5,001 nt of DNA from Thermodesulfobacteriota bacterium. Lineage in GTDB: Bacteria; Desulfobacterota; S145-22. Location of the stretch: assembly GCA_024763435.1 (NCBI GenBank), contig JANTFN010000157.1:1-5001 (forward strand), written 5' to 3'. This document shows, piece by piece, positions 1 to 4,871 of the stretch. Every line of letters starts with the position of its first letter. The first letter of the stretch is position 1. Both the position numbers and the translations under genes were made by a program. Under the pieces are notes generated by a model. That model was not told the origin of the DNA and did no database searches. It saw nothing but the letters and a program-made list of their open reading frames with translations.

Positions 1-1050
1 TGAAGATTTCGCGATTTTCCTGACGGGCCCTGCGGAGGTATAATACTCGGTAACCAGACCAATCAACATGCCGGCTACCAATCCGGAAAGAACGGCCCAG
101 AAAACCCCTATCGGGAGCTTCAGGTAAACGGTGATGATATAGGAAAAGATAAGCAGACACGCCGCGCTGATGAAAGTGGAATAGCGTAATGCCGCCTGCG
201 GGCTCATGCGCTGGAGGATTTTAATGGATAAAATCCCAATAAAAGAGGCAATGAGACCGCCCATAACCACGAGCAGCGGATAAGCCATGTAAGACAGACG
301 CGCCGATACAGCGAGGCTGGACGTGGCGCCAATGGCGATGGTGGCAATAATAGAGCCTACATAGGATTCGAAGATATCCGCGCCCATGCCGGCGATATCC
401 CCCACATTGTCCCCCACATTGTCGGCGATGACGCCGGGGTTTCTCGGGTCGTCTTCAGGAATTCCCGCTTCGACTTTTCCAACAAGGTCGGCGCCGACGT
501 CCGCGCTTTTCGTATAGATACCGCCACCGATTCTCGCGAACAGGGCAATGGAGCTGGCGCCCATGGCATACCCGTTGATGACTTGGGCCGTCGCGGGATC
601 CTTGCCAAAGAAATAATAAAAGATACCAATGCCTATAAGACCGAGGCTTGCCACAGACAGTCCCATGACAGACCCACCAAAGAAGGCGACATTCAGGGCC
701 TTTGCCTGACCGGATTCATAGGCGGCCTGGGATGTCCGGACATTCGCGCGTGTCGCGGCGTTCATGCCGAAAAAGCCCGCCAGCATGGAGCTTATAGCCC
801 CGCTGAGAAAGGCAATAGCGGTATAGATGCTGATTTTCCATGACATCAGCAGGAATACCACCACAATAAAAATGACAAGAATAGAGTATTCTTTTCTTAA
901 AAAAACCATGGCGCCTTTGTGAATCATTTCCGCGATTTCGCGCATTGCCTCGCTACCATCATTCTGTTTTTTGACATACAGATAAATAAGCCAGGCAATA
1001 AACAACCCGATAATGCCAAACAGAGGTGCGAATTTTGTCATACCATACAT
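1..1050 (-). CDS. hppA: Membrane-bound ion-translocating pyrophosphatase, N-terminal 350 residues (runs off the left edge)
   Basis: This is a membrane pyrophosphatase, which hydrolyses cytoplasmic PPi and uses the energy to pump H+ and/or Na+ out of the cell. The 350 codons from the ATG at 1048-1050 stay open to base 1, about half of a usual protein of roughly 670-700 residues. The substrate site is unmistakable: DVGADLVGKVE at 184-194, PEDDPRNPGVIADN near 198-211, then DNVGDNVGD at 210-218, all typical Mg-PPi ligands. Hydrophobic spans lie near residues 11-27, 54-70, 74-92, 119-147, 229-248, 256-275, 291-310 and 313-332. D225 and E228 in GADIFES probably match the ion-gate Asp/Glu pair of the family; this spacing is more usual in Na+-pumping and K+-dependent members. 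The residue that decides K+ dependence lies beyond the window, so the pumped ion is not settled. The ATG has an AGGAGG site 5 nt upstream. It follows pth by 11 nt and is probably co-transcribed. Confidence 0.97.
   Translation of the reverse strand, partial: MYGMTKFAPLFGIIGLFIAWLIYLYVKKQNDGSEAMREIAEMIHKGAMVFLRKEYSILVIFIVVVFLLMSWKISIYTAIAFLSGAISSMLAGFFGMNAATRANVRTSQAAYESGQAKALNVAFFGGSVMGLSVASLGLIGIGIFYYFFGKDPATAQVINGYAMGASSIALFARIGGGIYTKSADVGADLVGKVEAGIPEDDPRNPGVIADNVGDNVGDIAGMGADIFESYVGSIIATIAIGATSSLAVSARLSYMAYPLLVVMGGLIASFIGILSIKILQRMSPQAALRYSTFISAACLLIFSYIITVYLKLPIGVFWAVLSGLVAGMLIGLVTEYYTSAGPVRKIAKSS
399..422 (-). repeat. Perfect 12-bp tandem duplication inside the hppA active-site coding region
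   Basis: The plus-strand 12-mer cccccacattgt occurs twice back to back. Read on the minus strand it encodes the two consecutive D-N-V-G units of the DNVGDNVGD motif (residues 210-218). The protein repeat is a known family feature; here it is also an exact DNA repeat because the same codons are used in both units. Confidence 0.8.
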
Positions 1051-1055
1051 GTTTT

Positions 1056-1061
1056 CCTCCT
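1056..1061 (-). promoter_or_regulatory. Ribosome binding site of hppA
   Basis: A consensus AGGAGG on the minus strand lies 5 nt before the hppA ATG and immediately after the pth stop codon (1062-1064). It fixes the start at 1048-1050 and not at the second in-frame ATG four codons in. A strong independent site suggests hppA is translated efficiently without coupling to pth. Confidence 0.85.
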
Positions 1062-1649
1062 TTACGCTCTACGATTGAGATAGTTTATGGCGTGTTTTGT
1101 CCCCCGTGCCAACCAGAGATCCACGCCTTCCCCGATTTTTTCCAGCACATCGTCTAAAGAGGCCTCTTCTTCCCTGTTAAAGGGGGTGAGGACATAGTCG
1201 GCTGGATCTATGCCTTCCGGGGGCCTCCCGACCCCGATTCTAATACGAAAAAAACTACTTGTCTGTAACCTGTCCATAAGAGACCGTATGCCTTTATGGC
1301 CGGCATCCCCTCCTTTCCATTTTATTTTTATCCTTCCAAACGCAAGGTCCAGATCATCATGGACAACAACCATGGAATCTCCTGACCCGCCTTTCCCGTC
1401 AAGTAACCGGGAAACGGCCTCTCCGCTCCTGTTCATATACAAGGCCGGTTTGAACAGGGTGATCTTTACTTTCCGGGCACGCACTTCCCATAACTCACCT
1501 GTTTTCAGCTTCTTCTTGCCGGTGGTAATAAATTTACCTGCCAGGAAATCAATAACCCTGTATCCGATATTGTGCCTTGTGTGGGTATAAACGCCTCCCG
1601 GATTTCCAAGGCCAACCCAGAGGTGGGGAAAATTCTCGGGTAAGTCCAA
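1062..1649 (-). CDS. pth: Peptidyl-tRNA hydrolase (Pth)
   Basis: Bacterial Pth cleaves the ester bond of peptidyl-tRNA that drops off stalled ribosomes, recycling tRNA in the cytoplasm. The 195-residue product is close to the family norm (E. coli about 194). Motifs are in order: VGLGNPG at 12-18 with N16; TRHNIG at 24-29 with the catalytic histidine H26; YMNRSG at 71-76 with N73; VVHDDLDL at 95-102 with the catalytic-pair aspartate D98; and GDAGHKGIRS at 114-123 with H118. All expected active-site residues are present. The start is TTG at 1647-1649, directly after the TAA of rplY with no spacer. The next internal Met is residue 72, past the active site, and the GTG-type options fall inside the first motif, so TTG is the only reasonable start. 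A weak AAGGA lies in the last codons of rplY, which points to translational coupling. An 11-nt gap separates it from hppA. Confidence 0.97.
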   Translation of the reverse strand: MDLPENFPHLWVGLGNPGGVYTHTRHNIGYRVIDFLAGKFITTGKKKLKTGELWEVRARKVKITLFKPALYMNRSGEAVSRLLDGKGGSGDSMVVVHDDLDLAFGRIKIKWKGGDAGHKGIRSLMDRLQTSSFFRIRIGVGRPPEGIDPADYVLTPFNREEEASLDDVLEKIGEGVDLWLARGTKHAINYLNRRA

Positions 1650-2291
1650 TTATTCCTTTGTTTCCTCTTCCTCTTCCGAATCGGTGGTTTCCTCTTCCAT
1701 TTCCTCTTCTTCTTCCACGACTTCCTCTTCGGCCTCAGGCGCGGAAACGGTCGCGAGTGTAAAGTTGCTGTCCGCGACGATCGTATAGTTTTCTGCCGTG
1801 ATGTCATCTACATGAATGGAATCGCCAAGCTCGAGTTCGTTGATGTCAAGCTCAATAACCGAGGGGATGTTGGTTGGCAGCGCTTTAATGGTCAGTTCCC
1901 TTCGAATCTGCTCCATAATCCCACCCATTTTGACGCCGGGAGGCGTCCCTATGAGTTTGATGGGCACATCTACCTCAACTTCCCGCTTCAAGTTGACTTC
2001 ATACAGGTCCGCATGGATCCACCTGTAATTGATAGGATCGATTTGAATATCCTTAACCATCGCGTTTCTTTTTTTTCTGTCAAGGCCTGAAATACTGAGT
2101 TTCAGCAAGACCCGTGACCCATATTCCGTTGCCAGGGCCTTTTCCAGGTCCTTCGGGTTCAGGGTTATGGAAACGGGTTCATTGCCCGGACCGTAAAAAA
2201 TTCCAGGGATAAAACCATCCCGACGCAGCTTTTTGGCTGCTCCTTTCCCAGTTGTTTTTCTGTGCGTTACTTTTAGTTCTAATTGTTCCAT
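1650..2291 (-). CDS. rplY: Large-subunit ribosomal protein bL25, long CTC/TL5 form with an acidic tail
   Basis: This protein binds 5S rRNA in the 50S central protuberance. The 213-residue product is the long CTC (general stress protein) form, about twice the length of E. coli L25. Residues 1 to about 95 form the L25 domain (RKTTGKGAAKKLRRDGFIPG near 11-30, then YGPG at 33-36). Residues about 100-185 form the C-terminal TL5-type beta domain (VDVPIKLIGTPPGVKMGG at 107-124). Residues 186-213 are a low-complexity tail with 19 acidic positions out of 28. The ATG at 2289-2291 follows an AAGGAGGT site with a 3-nt spacer, an unusually complete anti-16S match. It lies 14 nt after prs, and its stop abuts the start of pth. 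The prs-rplY-pth order is widespread in bacteria and supports the call. An alternative name is ctc. Confidence 0.96.
   Translation of the reverse strand: MEQLELKVTHRKTTGKGAAKKLRRDGFIPGIFYGPGNEPVSITLNPKDLEKALATEYGSRVLLKLSISGLDRKKRNAMVKDIQIDPINYRWIHADLYEVNLKREVEVDVPIKLIGTPPGVKMGGIMEQIRRELTIKALPTNIPSVIELDINELELGDSIHVDDITAENYTIVADSNFTLATVSAPEAEEEVVEEEEEMEEETTDSEEEEETKE
1653..1736 (-). repeat. Low-complexity GAA/GAG run encoding the acidic tail of L25
   Basis: Residues 186-213 of the L25/CTC product are read from an almost pure-purine stretch of GAA and GAG codons on the minus strand. It contains many short GGAAGAGG-like units that resemble Shine-Dalgarno sequences, and it ends at the stop codon next to the pth start. 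Acidic tails occur in many CTC-type L25 proteins but vary in length. Confidence 0.8.
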
Positions 2292-2294
2292 ATT

Positions 2295-2302
2295 ACCTCC
2301 TT
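2295..2302 (-). promoter_or_regulatory. Ribosome binding site of rplY
   Basis: AAGGAGGT on the minus strand, a full-length anti-Shine-Dalgarno match, sits in the 14-nt gap between the prs stop (TAG at 2306-2308) and the rplY ATG. It fixes the rplY start. Confidence 0.85.
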
Positions 2303-2305
2303 GGT

Positions 2306-3241
2306 CTAAACAAATAGAGAACTTACTGAGTCTTCCACATGAATTCGATGAATTCCTTCCGCCAACAGCCGTGCAACGGATAAAACCTTTATCCGTTCAA
2401 ACTGGGCGGTTTCGCCCATCAGAGGAATGGTATCGGTTACCACGATTTCTTTGATGGATGAGTTCTTAAGGCGTGTCAGGGCCTTTCCCGATAATACAGG
2501 ATGTGTGGCCGAGGCGTAGACCTCCCGGGCACCATGCTCGAGAAGTGCTGTTGCGGCGTGTGTCAAGGTCCCGGCGGTATCTATCATGTCGTCCAGCAGA
2601 ATGGCGGTTTTGCCTTCCACATCGCCAATGATATTCATGACCTGGGAAACGTTTGCCACTTCCCGCCGCTTATCAATAATTGCGAGTTTCGCCTTCAGGC
2701 GCTTTGCAAATGCCCGGGCGCGTTCAACCCCTCCCGCGTCCGGAGAGACAATGACCAGGTTTTCGCCATTGGAAAACTTTTTTGAAAGATAATCCAGAAT
2801 AACGGGAAAGGCGTAGAGATGGTCAACCGGGATATTGAAAAATCCCTGAATCTGTCCGGCATGCAGGTCCACGGTCATTATGCGTGTTGCCCCTGCCGCG
2901 GTAATCAGGTCGGCGACAAGTTTTGCCGAAATAGGTGCCCGGGGCGAGACCTTTCTGTCCTGGCGGGCATACCCGTAATAGGGAATAACCGCGTTAATTC
3001 TTTGTGCTGAAGCCCGTTTAAGGGCGTCAATCATAATCAGGAGTTCCATTAGATTATCGTTGCCGGGATGGCATGTTGACTGGATGACAAAGATGTCCTT
3101 TCCGCGCACGCTTTCGTTAATCTCAAGGTTAATCTCGCCATCGCTGAAACGTTTGACGATAGCGTCTCCAAGCGGGATATCGAGATGTTCGCAAATTTTC
3201 TGCGCAAGGGCCCGGTTCGAATTGCCACAAAAAACTTTCAT
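2306..3241 (-). CDS. prs: Ribose-phosphate pyrophosphokinase (PRPP synthetase)
   Basis: Prs transfers pyrophosphate from ATP to ribose 5-phosphate, giving PRPP for purine, pyrimidine, NAD, histidine and tryptophan synthesis in the cytoplasm. The 311-residue product matches the usual class I length (about 310-320). Visible motifs: RFSDGE at 31-36 and YYGYARQDRK at 88-97 (ATP-binding region), VDLHAGQIQGFF at 124-135 with metal-binding H127, the flexible catalytic loop KRREVANVSQ from K191, and the ribose-5-phosphate loop DDMIDTAGT at 217-225. No key residue is missing. The ATG at 3239-3241 is preceded by AGAGAGG with a 4-nt spacer. The gene starts 30 nt after the 3' end of tRNA-Gln, so its ribosome site lies just behind the tRNA processing site. 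The rplY gene follows after 14 nt. PRPP synthetases use ATP, and the reactions that consume PRPP release PPi, the substrate of the downstream HppA. Confidence 0.98.
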   Translation of the reverse strand: MKVFCGNSNRALAQKICEHLDIPLGDAIVKRFSDGEINLEINESVRGKDIFVIQSTCHPGNDNLMELLIMIDALKRASAQRINAVIPYYGYARQDRKVSPRAPISAKLVADLITAAGATRIMTVDLHAGQIQGFFNIPVDHLYAFPVILDYLSKKFSNGENLVIVSPDAGGVERARAFAKRLKAKLAIIDKRREVANVSQVMNIIGDVEGKTAILLDDMIDTAGTLTHAATALLEHGAREVYASATHPVLSGKALTRLKNSSIKEIVVTDTIPLMGETAQFERIKVLSVARLLAEGIHRIHVEDSVSSLFV

Positions 3242-3271
3242 TTTTCCTCTCTCACTGTTTTGTAAGGGGAT

Positions 3272-3346
3272 TGGCTGGGGTGGGAGGATTCGAACCTCCG
3301 AATGCGGGCTCCAAAAACCCGTGTCTTACCACTTGACGACACCCCA
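3272..3346 (-). tRNA. tRNA-Gln, anticodon UUG
   Basis: The 75-nt minus-strand sequence folds as a complete cloverleaf. It has a perfect 7-bp acceptor stem (TGGGGTG with CACCCCA), a 3-bp D stem (GTC/GAC) with a 9-nt loop, an anticodon stem CGGGT/GCCCG with loop TTTTGGA, a 5-nt variable region, a 5-bp T stem (GGAGG/CCTCC) with TTCGAAT loop, discriminator G and an encoded CCA. The anticodon TTG is at 3312-3314. The U1-A72 pair, G73 and the UUG anticodon match tRNA-Gln identity elements known from E. coli. It sits 13 nt after spoVG and 30 nt before prs, too close for a normal promoter, so it is probably excised from the operon transcript. Wobble U34 should let it read CAA and CAG. Confidence 0.97.
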
Positions 3347-3359
3347 AGAGAACAAAACG

Positions 3360-3620
3360 CTACTGGTTTTGTATTTCTTTTTCGTATTCTGCCAGTACCT
3401 TCTCTTCAATCATCTTCCTTGTTTCGTTGTTCAGGGGATGTGCCGTATCCTTGAAAGTGCCGTCTTTTCTTTTTTTACTTGGCATGGCAACAAAAAGCCC
3501 GTTATTTCCGTTAATAATTTTCAGGTCTCGAACGACAAAGCAATCATCAAATGTGATGGTTACATAGGCCTTCAGCTTTTCCTCATTAACAGGAAAGACC
3601 CTCACTTCTGTCACGTCCAT
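3360..3620 (-). CDS. spoVG: SpoVG family RNA/DNA-binding regulator
   Basis: This is an 86-residue SpoVG protein, slightly shorter than the B. subtilis form of about 97, mostly at the C-terminus. The family signature GNNGLFVAMPSK lies at 38-49. It is preceded by the strand-rich segment TEVRVFPV (4-11) and FVVRDLKIING (28-38) and followed by the basic KKRKDGTFKDTAHPLN (49-64). The protein was named for spore septation in Bacillus, but homologues in non-sporulating bacteria bind RNA or DNA and act as global regulators; which targets it has here cannot be read from sequence. The ATG at 3618-3620 has a GGAGGG site 6 nt upstream. The start lies inside ispE, with a 35-nt overlap in another frame. 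tRNA-Gln begins 13 nt after the stop. In Deltaproteobacteria spoVG often sits between ispE and this tRNA-prs unit, which agrees with the call. Confidence 0.96.
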   Translation of the reverse strand: MDVTEVRVFPVNEEKLKAYVTITFDDCFVVRDLKIINGNNGLFVAMPSKKRKDGTFKDTAHPLNNETRKMIEEKVLAEYEKEIQNQ

Positions 3621-4551
3621 TTACATCCCTCCAGCACACATCGCTGCCCTGCCAAATTGGCCGGGCTGAAAAAAGCTTCCACCCGGGATACTCTTCCCGC
3701 AACTGGGACAGCGCCTTCGAGGCCGCAGCCCCGGACATAAAAATTCCAAAGACGGAAGACCCACTTCCCGACATTCCTGCCTCAGCGGCACCAGATGCCA
3801 GCAATTTCATCTTAAAAGCCTTTAAGAAAGGGTATCTTGGAAAAACGACCTTTTCCAGGTCATTAATAAGGCGCCATCCGGTCTTTCCATGCTTTCCCTT
3901 CCCTGTCAGGCTGAAGGGCATTCTAACCCGTGCATTCGGGTTTGTCAACTCCAGAGGAAAGGCTTTATAAACTTTCGAAGTCGGGATGAAAAGCCCCGAA
4001 AATCCAATGACAAGCCAGAAATCAGGGACAAGCCGCGCGGGGCGCAGAATTTCTCCAACACCTGTTGCCATACAAGCCCGTTCCTTAAAAAAGAAAGGGA
4101 TATCCGCGCCGATCCGCTGACCGATTGCCCTGAGTTTATGATTGGGAAGTTTCAGCCCGTAAAGCCAGTCCAGCCCTTTCAAGACGGCCGCGGCATTGCT
4201 ACTGCCGCCGCCCAGTCCCGCGCCGGCCGGGATTTTCTTGTCTATCCTGATGCGTATTGCCCCGGTTGATATTCCGGCGGCTGAAAGTTGCCTGACGGCC
4301 TTAATCGTTAGATTCCGGTCATCTGAAGGGATGTCAGGGACATTGCACTGAACGCTGACGCCATTAATTTTCGGGCCTGTTTCAAGTGTTACCCTGTCCG
4401 CCAGGGTGACGGGAACCATCAAAGAGCGGAGCCTGTGATACCCGGAAGGGAGACGCCCCTGGATAATAAGAAAAAGATTAACCTTTGCGGGGGACCAGAC
4501 AGTAACCCAGCCTCTGCTTTTATCTCCCCGAAGGATCCACGACGATTCCAT
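3586..4551 (-). CDS. ispE: 4-diphosphocytidyl-2-C-methyl-D-erythritol kinase (IspE)
   Basis: IspE phosphorylates 4-diphosphocytidyl-methylerythritol with ATP, the fourth step of the MEP isoprenoid pathway. It is a GHMP-superfamily kinase. Motif 1 SPAKVNLFL (20-28) carries K23; GYHRLRSLM (37-45) is typical of IspE; the ATP loop PAGAGLGGGSSNAAA lies at 108-122; RIGADIPFF (146-154) holds the catalytic aspartate D150; NDLE is at 230-233; and the C-terminal GHMP motif MSGSGSSVFG is at 260-269. At 321 residues it exceeds E. coli IspE (about 283). It has about 15 extra residues before motif 1 and a C-terminal extension that partly arises from overlap with spoVG. The ATG at 4549-4551 is the only start available, because an in-frame stop (the ferredoxin TGA) lies 18 nt upstream with no other start between. 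The ribosome site is weak (AGAGG about 1 nt from ATG), so translation may be coupled to the ferredoxin. Confidence 0.96.
   Translation of the reverse strand: MESSWILRGDKSRGWVTVWSPAKVNLFLIIQGRLPSGYHRLRSLMVPVTLADRVTLETGPKINGVSVQCNVPDIPSDDRNLTIKAVRQLSAAGISTGAIRIRIDKKIPAGAGLGGGSSNAAAVLKGLDWLYGLKLPNHKLRAIGQRIGADIPFFFKERACMATGVGEILRPARLVPDFWLVIGFSGLFIPTSKVYKAFPLELTNPNARVRMPFSLTGKGKHGKTGWRLINDLEKVVFPRYPFLKAFKMKLLASGAAEAGMSGSGSSVFGIFMSGAAASKALSQLREEYPGWKLFSARPIWQGSDVCWRDVNGRDRSEGLSC
3627..3632 (-). promoter_or_regulatory. Ribosome binding site of spoVG inside ispE, followed by ATG-TAA-ATG
   Basis: GGAGGG on the minus strand lies within the ispE coding sequence. It is followed at once by ATG-TAA (3621-3626) and then by the real spoVG ATG (3618-3620), in the same frame. 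The first ATG has no spacer from the ribosome site and meets a stop after one codon, so the second ATG with a 6-nt spacer is the working start. Confidence 0.75.
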
Positions 4552-4569
4552 GCCTCTAACCGCACCGTC

Positions 4570-4755
4570 TCAAGCCGGGTCCACAAGGCTTACAGCCCCG
4601 ACGGGGCAGGACTCTTCGCACGCGCCGCACTCGATACATTCCTCCGGCAGCGCCACCCTGGATTTTTCGTTCTCCAAAATAAAAACCTCCCCGGGGCAGG
4701 CCTCAACACATGCCCCGCATCCCGTACATAACGGCAACGATATCTGTGGAATCAT
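4570..4755 (-). CDS. Small 2[4Fe-4S] ferredoxin
   Basis: The 61-residue protein is a clostridial-type low-potential electron carrier. It has two canonical cluster motifs: C10-x2-C13-x2-C16-x3-C20-P and C40-x2-C43-x2-C46-x3-C50-P, read as CTGCGACVEACP and CIECGACEESCP. The fourth Cys of each motif normally completes the other cluster. A short acidic linker separates them, and there is no signal peptide or membrane segment, so it should be cytoplasmic. The length fits the family (about 55-64). The ATG at 4753-4755 has a moderate AGGGAAG site 9 nt upstream and a consensus -10 box further up. The ispE gene starts 18 nt after the stop and in the same frame. That context makes a role as donor to the Fe-S enzymes of isoprenoid synthesis (IspG, IspH) possible but unproven. 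It could equally be a general ferredoxin. Confidence 0.94.
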   Translation of the reverse strand: MIPQISLPLCTGCGACVEACPGEVFILENEKSRVALPEECIECGACEESCPVGAVSLVDPA

Positions 4756-4781
4756 TTTGATAAACTTCCCTGAAAGATCGG

Positions 4782-4787
4782 ATTATA
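4782..4787 (-). promoter_or_regulatory. Candidate -10 box of the ferredoxin-ispE-spoVG operon promoter
   Basis: A perfect TATAAT on the minus strand lies 27 nt before the ferredoxin ATG, downstream of the terminator of the preceding gene. Transcription would begin near 4775 and leave a leader of about 20 nt that includes the ribosome site. No good -35 hexamer is seen at 16-18 nt; that position is occupied by an A/T tract (around 4804-4811). Promoter strength may therefore depend on an activator or on the AT-rich upstream DNA. Its position in the only non-coding gap upstream of a tightly packed gene set supports the call. Confidence 0.5.
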
Positions 4788-4790
4788 AAA

Positions 4791-4819
4791 CATGAGGTTT
4801 TTTAAAAAATAATTTCATG
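4791..4819. promoter_or_regulatory. Inverted repeat at the -35 position, possible operator
   Basis: Arms CATGA (4791-4795) and TCATG (4815-4819) flank a perfect 12-bp palindrome TTTTTTAAAAAA (4798-4809). The structure begins 3 bp upstream of the candidate -10 box and covers the -35 region. This is a plausible place for a regulator to bind, but A/T-rich symmetry can arise by chance and no known operator is recognised. Confidence 0.3.
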
Positions 4820-4825
4820 AAGTTC

Positions 4826-4871
4826 AAAAAAATGTGCTGAAGGCGTAAAGCAGGCAGCTGACGCCCTCAGC
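4826..4871 (-). terminator. Rho-independent terminator of the NifU-like gene
   Basis: In the minus-strand RNA an 11-bp stem forms between GCTGAGGGCGT (4861-4871) and ACGCCTTCAGC (4836-4846), with a single G-U pair and a 14-nt loop. After a 3-nt spacer comes a run of seven U (4826-4832). The stem starts 17 nt after the stop codon of the upstream gene. There is no T-tract on the plus side, so it works in one direction. It separates the NifU-like gene from the ferredoxin operon. Confidence 0.85.

Noticed and set aside
357..629. 90-codon minus-strand ORF
   Set aside because: It is another frame of the same strand across the hppA active-site region; the hppA frame is clearly the coding one.
583..843. 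86-codon plus-strand ORF
   Set aside because: It lies fully antisense to hppA, whose frame encodes a clear conserved protein; the translation has no recognisable motif.
1210..1590. 126-codon plus-strand ORF
   Set aside because: Antisense shadow of pth with no ribosome site or family features.
1505..1807. 100-codon minus-strand ORF spanning the rplY-pth junction
   Set aside because: An alternative frame whose Arg/Lys-rich part comes from shifting the GAA/GAG run of the L25 tail; both real frames here are well supported.
1812..2090. Two overlapping plus-strand ORFs opposite rplY
   Set aside because: Both are antisense shadows of the L25 coding sequence without recognisable domains.
3242..3271. 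Possible riboswitch or terminator between tRNA-Gln and prs
   Set aside because: The 30-nt gap holds only the prs ribosome site and has no stable hairpin or T-run.
3310..3316. Reading the tRNA as Lys (UUU)
   Set aside because: The anticodon stem CGGGT/GCCCG fixes a 7-nt loop TTTTGGA, which puts TTG at positions 34-36; the acceptor and D-arm features also match tRNA-Gln.
3060..3740. 226-codon plus-strand ORF
   Set aside because: It runs antisense through prs, the tRNA, spoVG and the ispE end; a protein gene antisense to a perfect tRNA cloverleaf is not credible here.
3889..4269. 126-codon plus-strand ORF
   Set aside because: Antisense to the ispE kinase core, with no motif or ribosome site.
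4435..4795. Plus-strand ORFs of 98 and 81 codons opposite the ferredoxin and ispE start
   Set aside because: Shadows of the ferredoxin and ispE; the minus-strand product has two perfect Cys cluster motifs.
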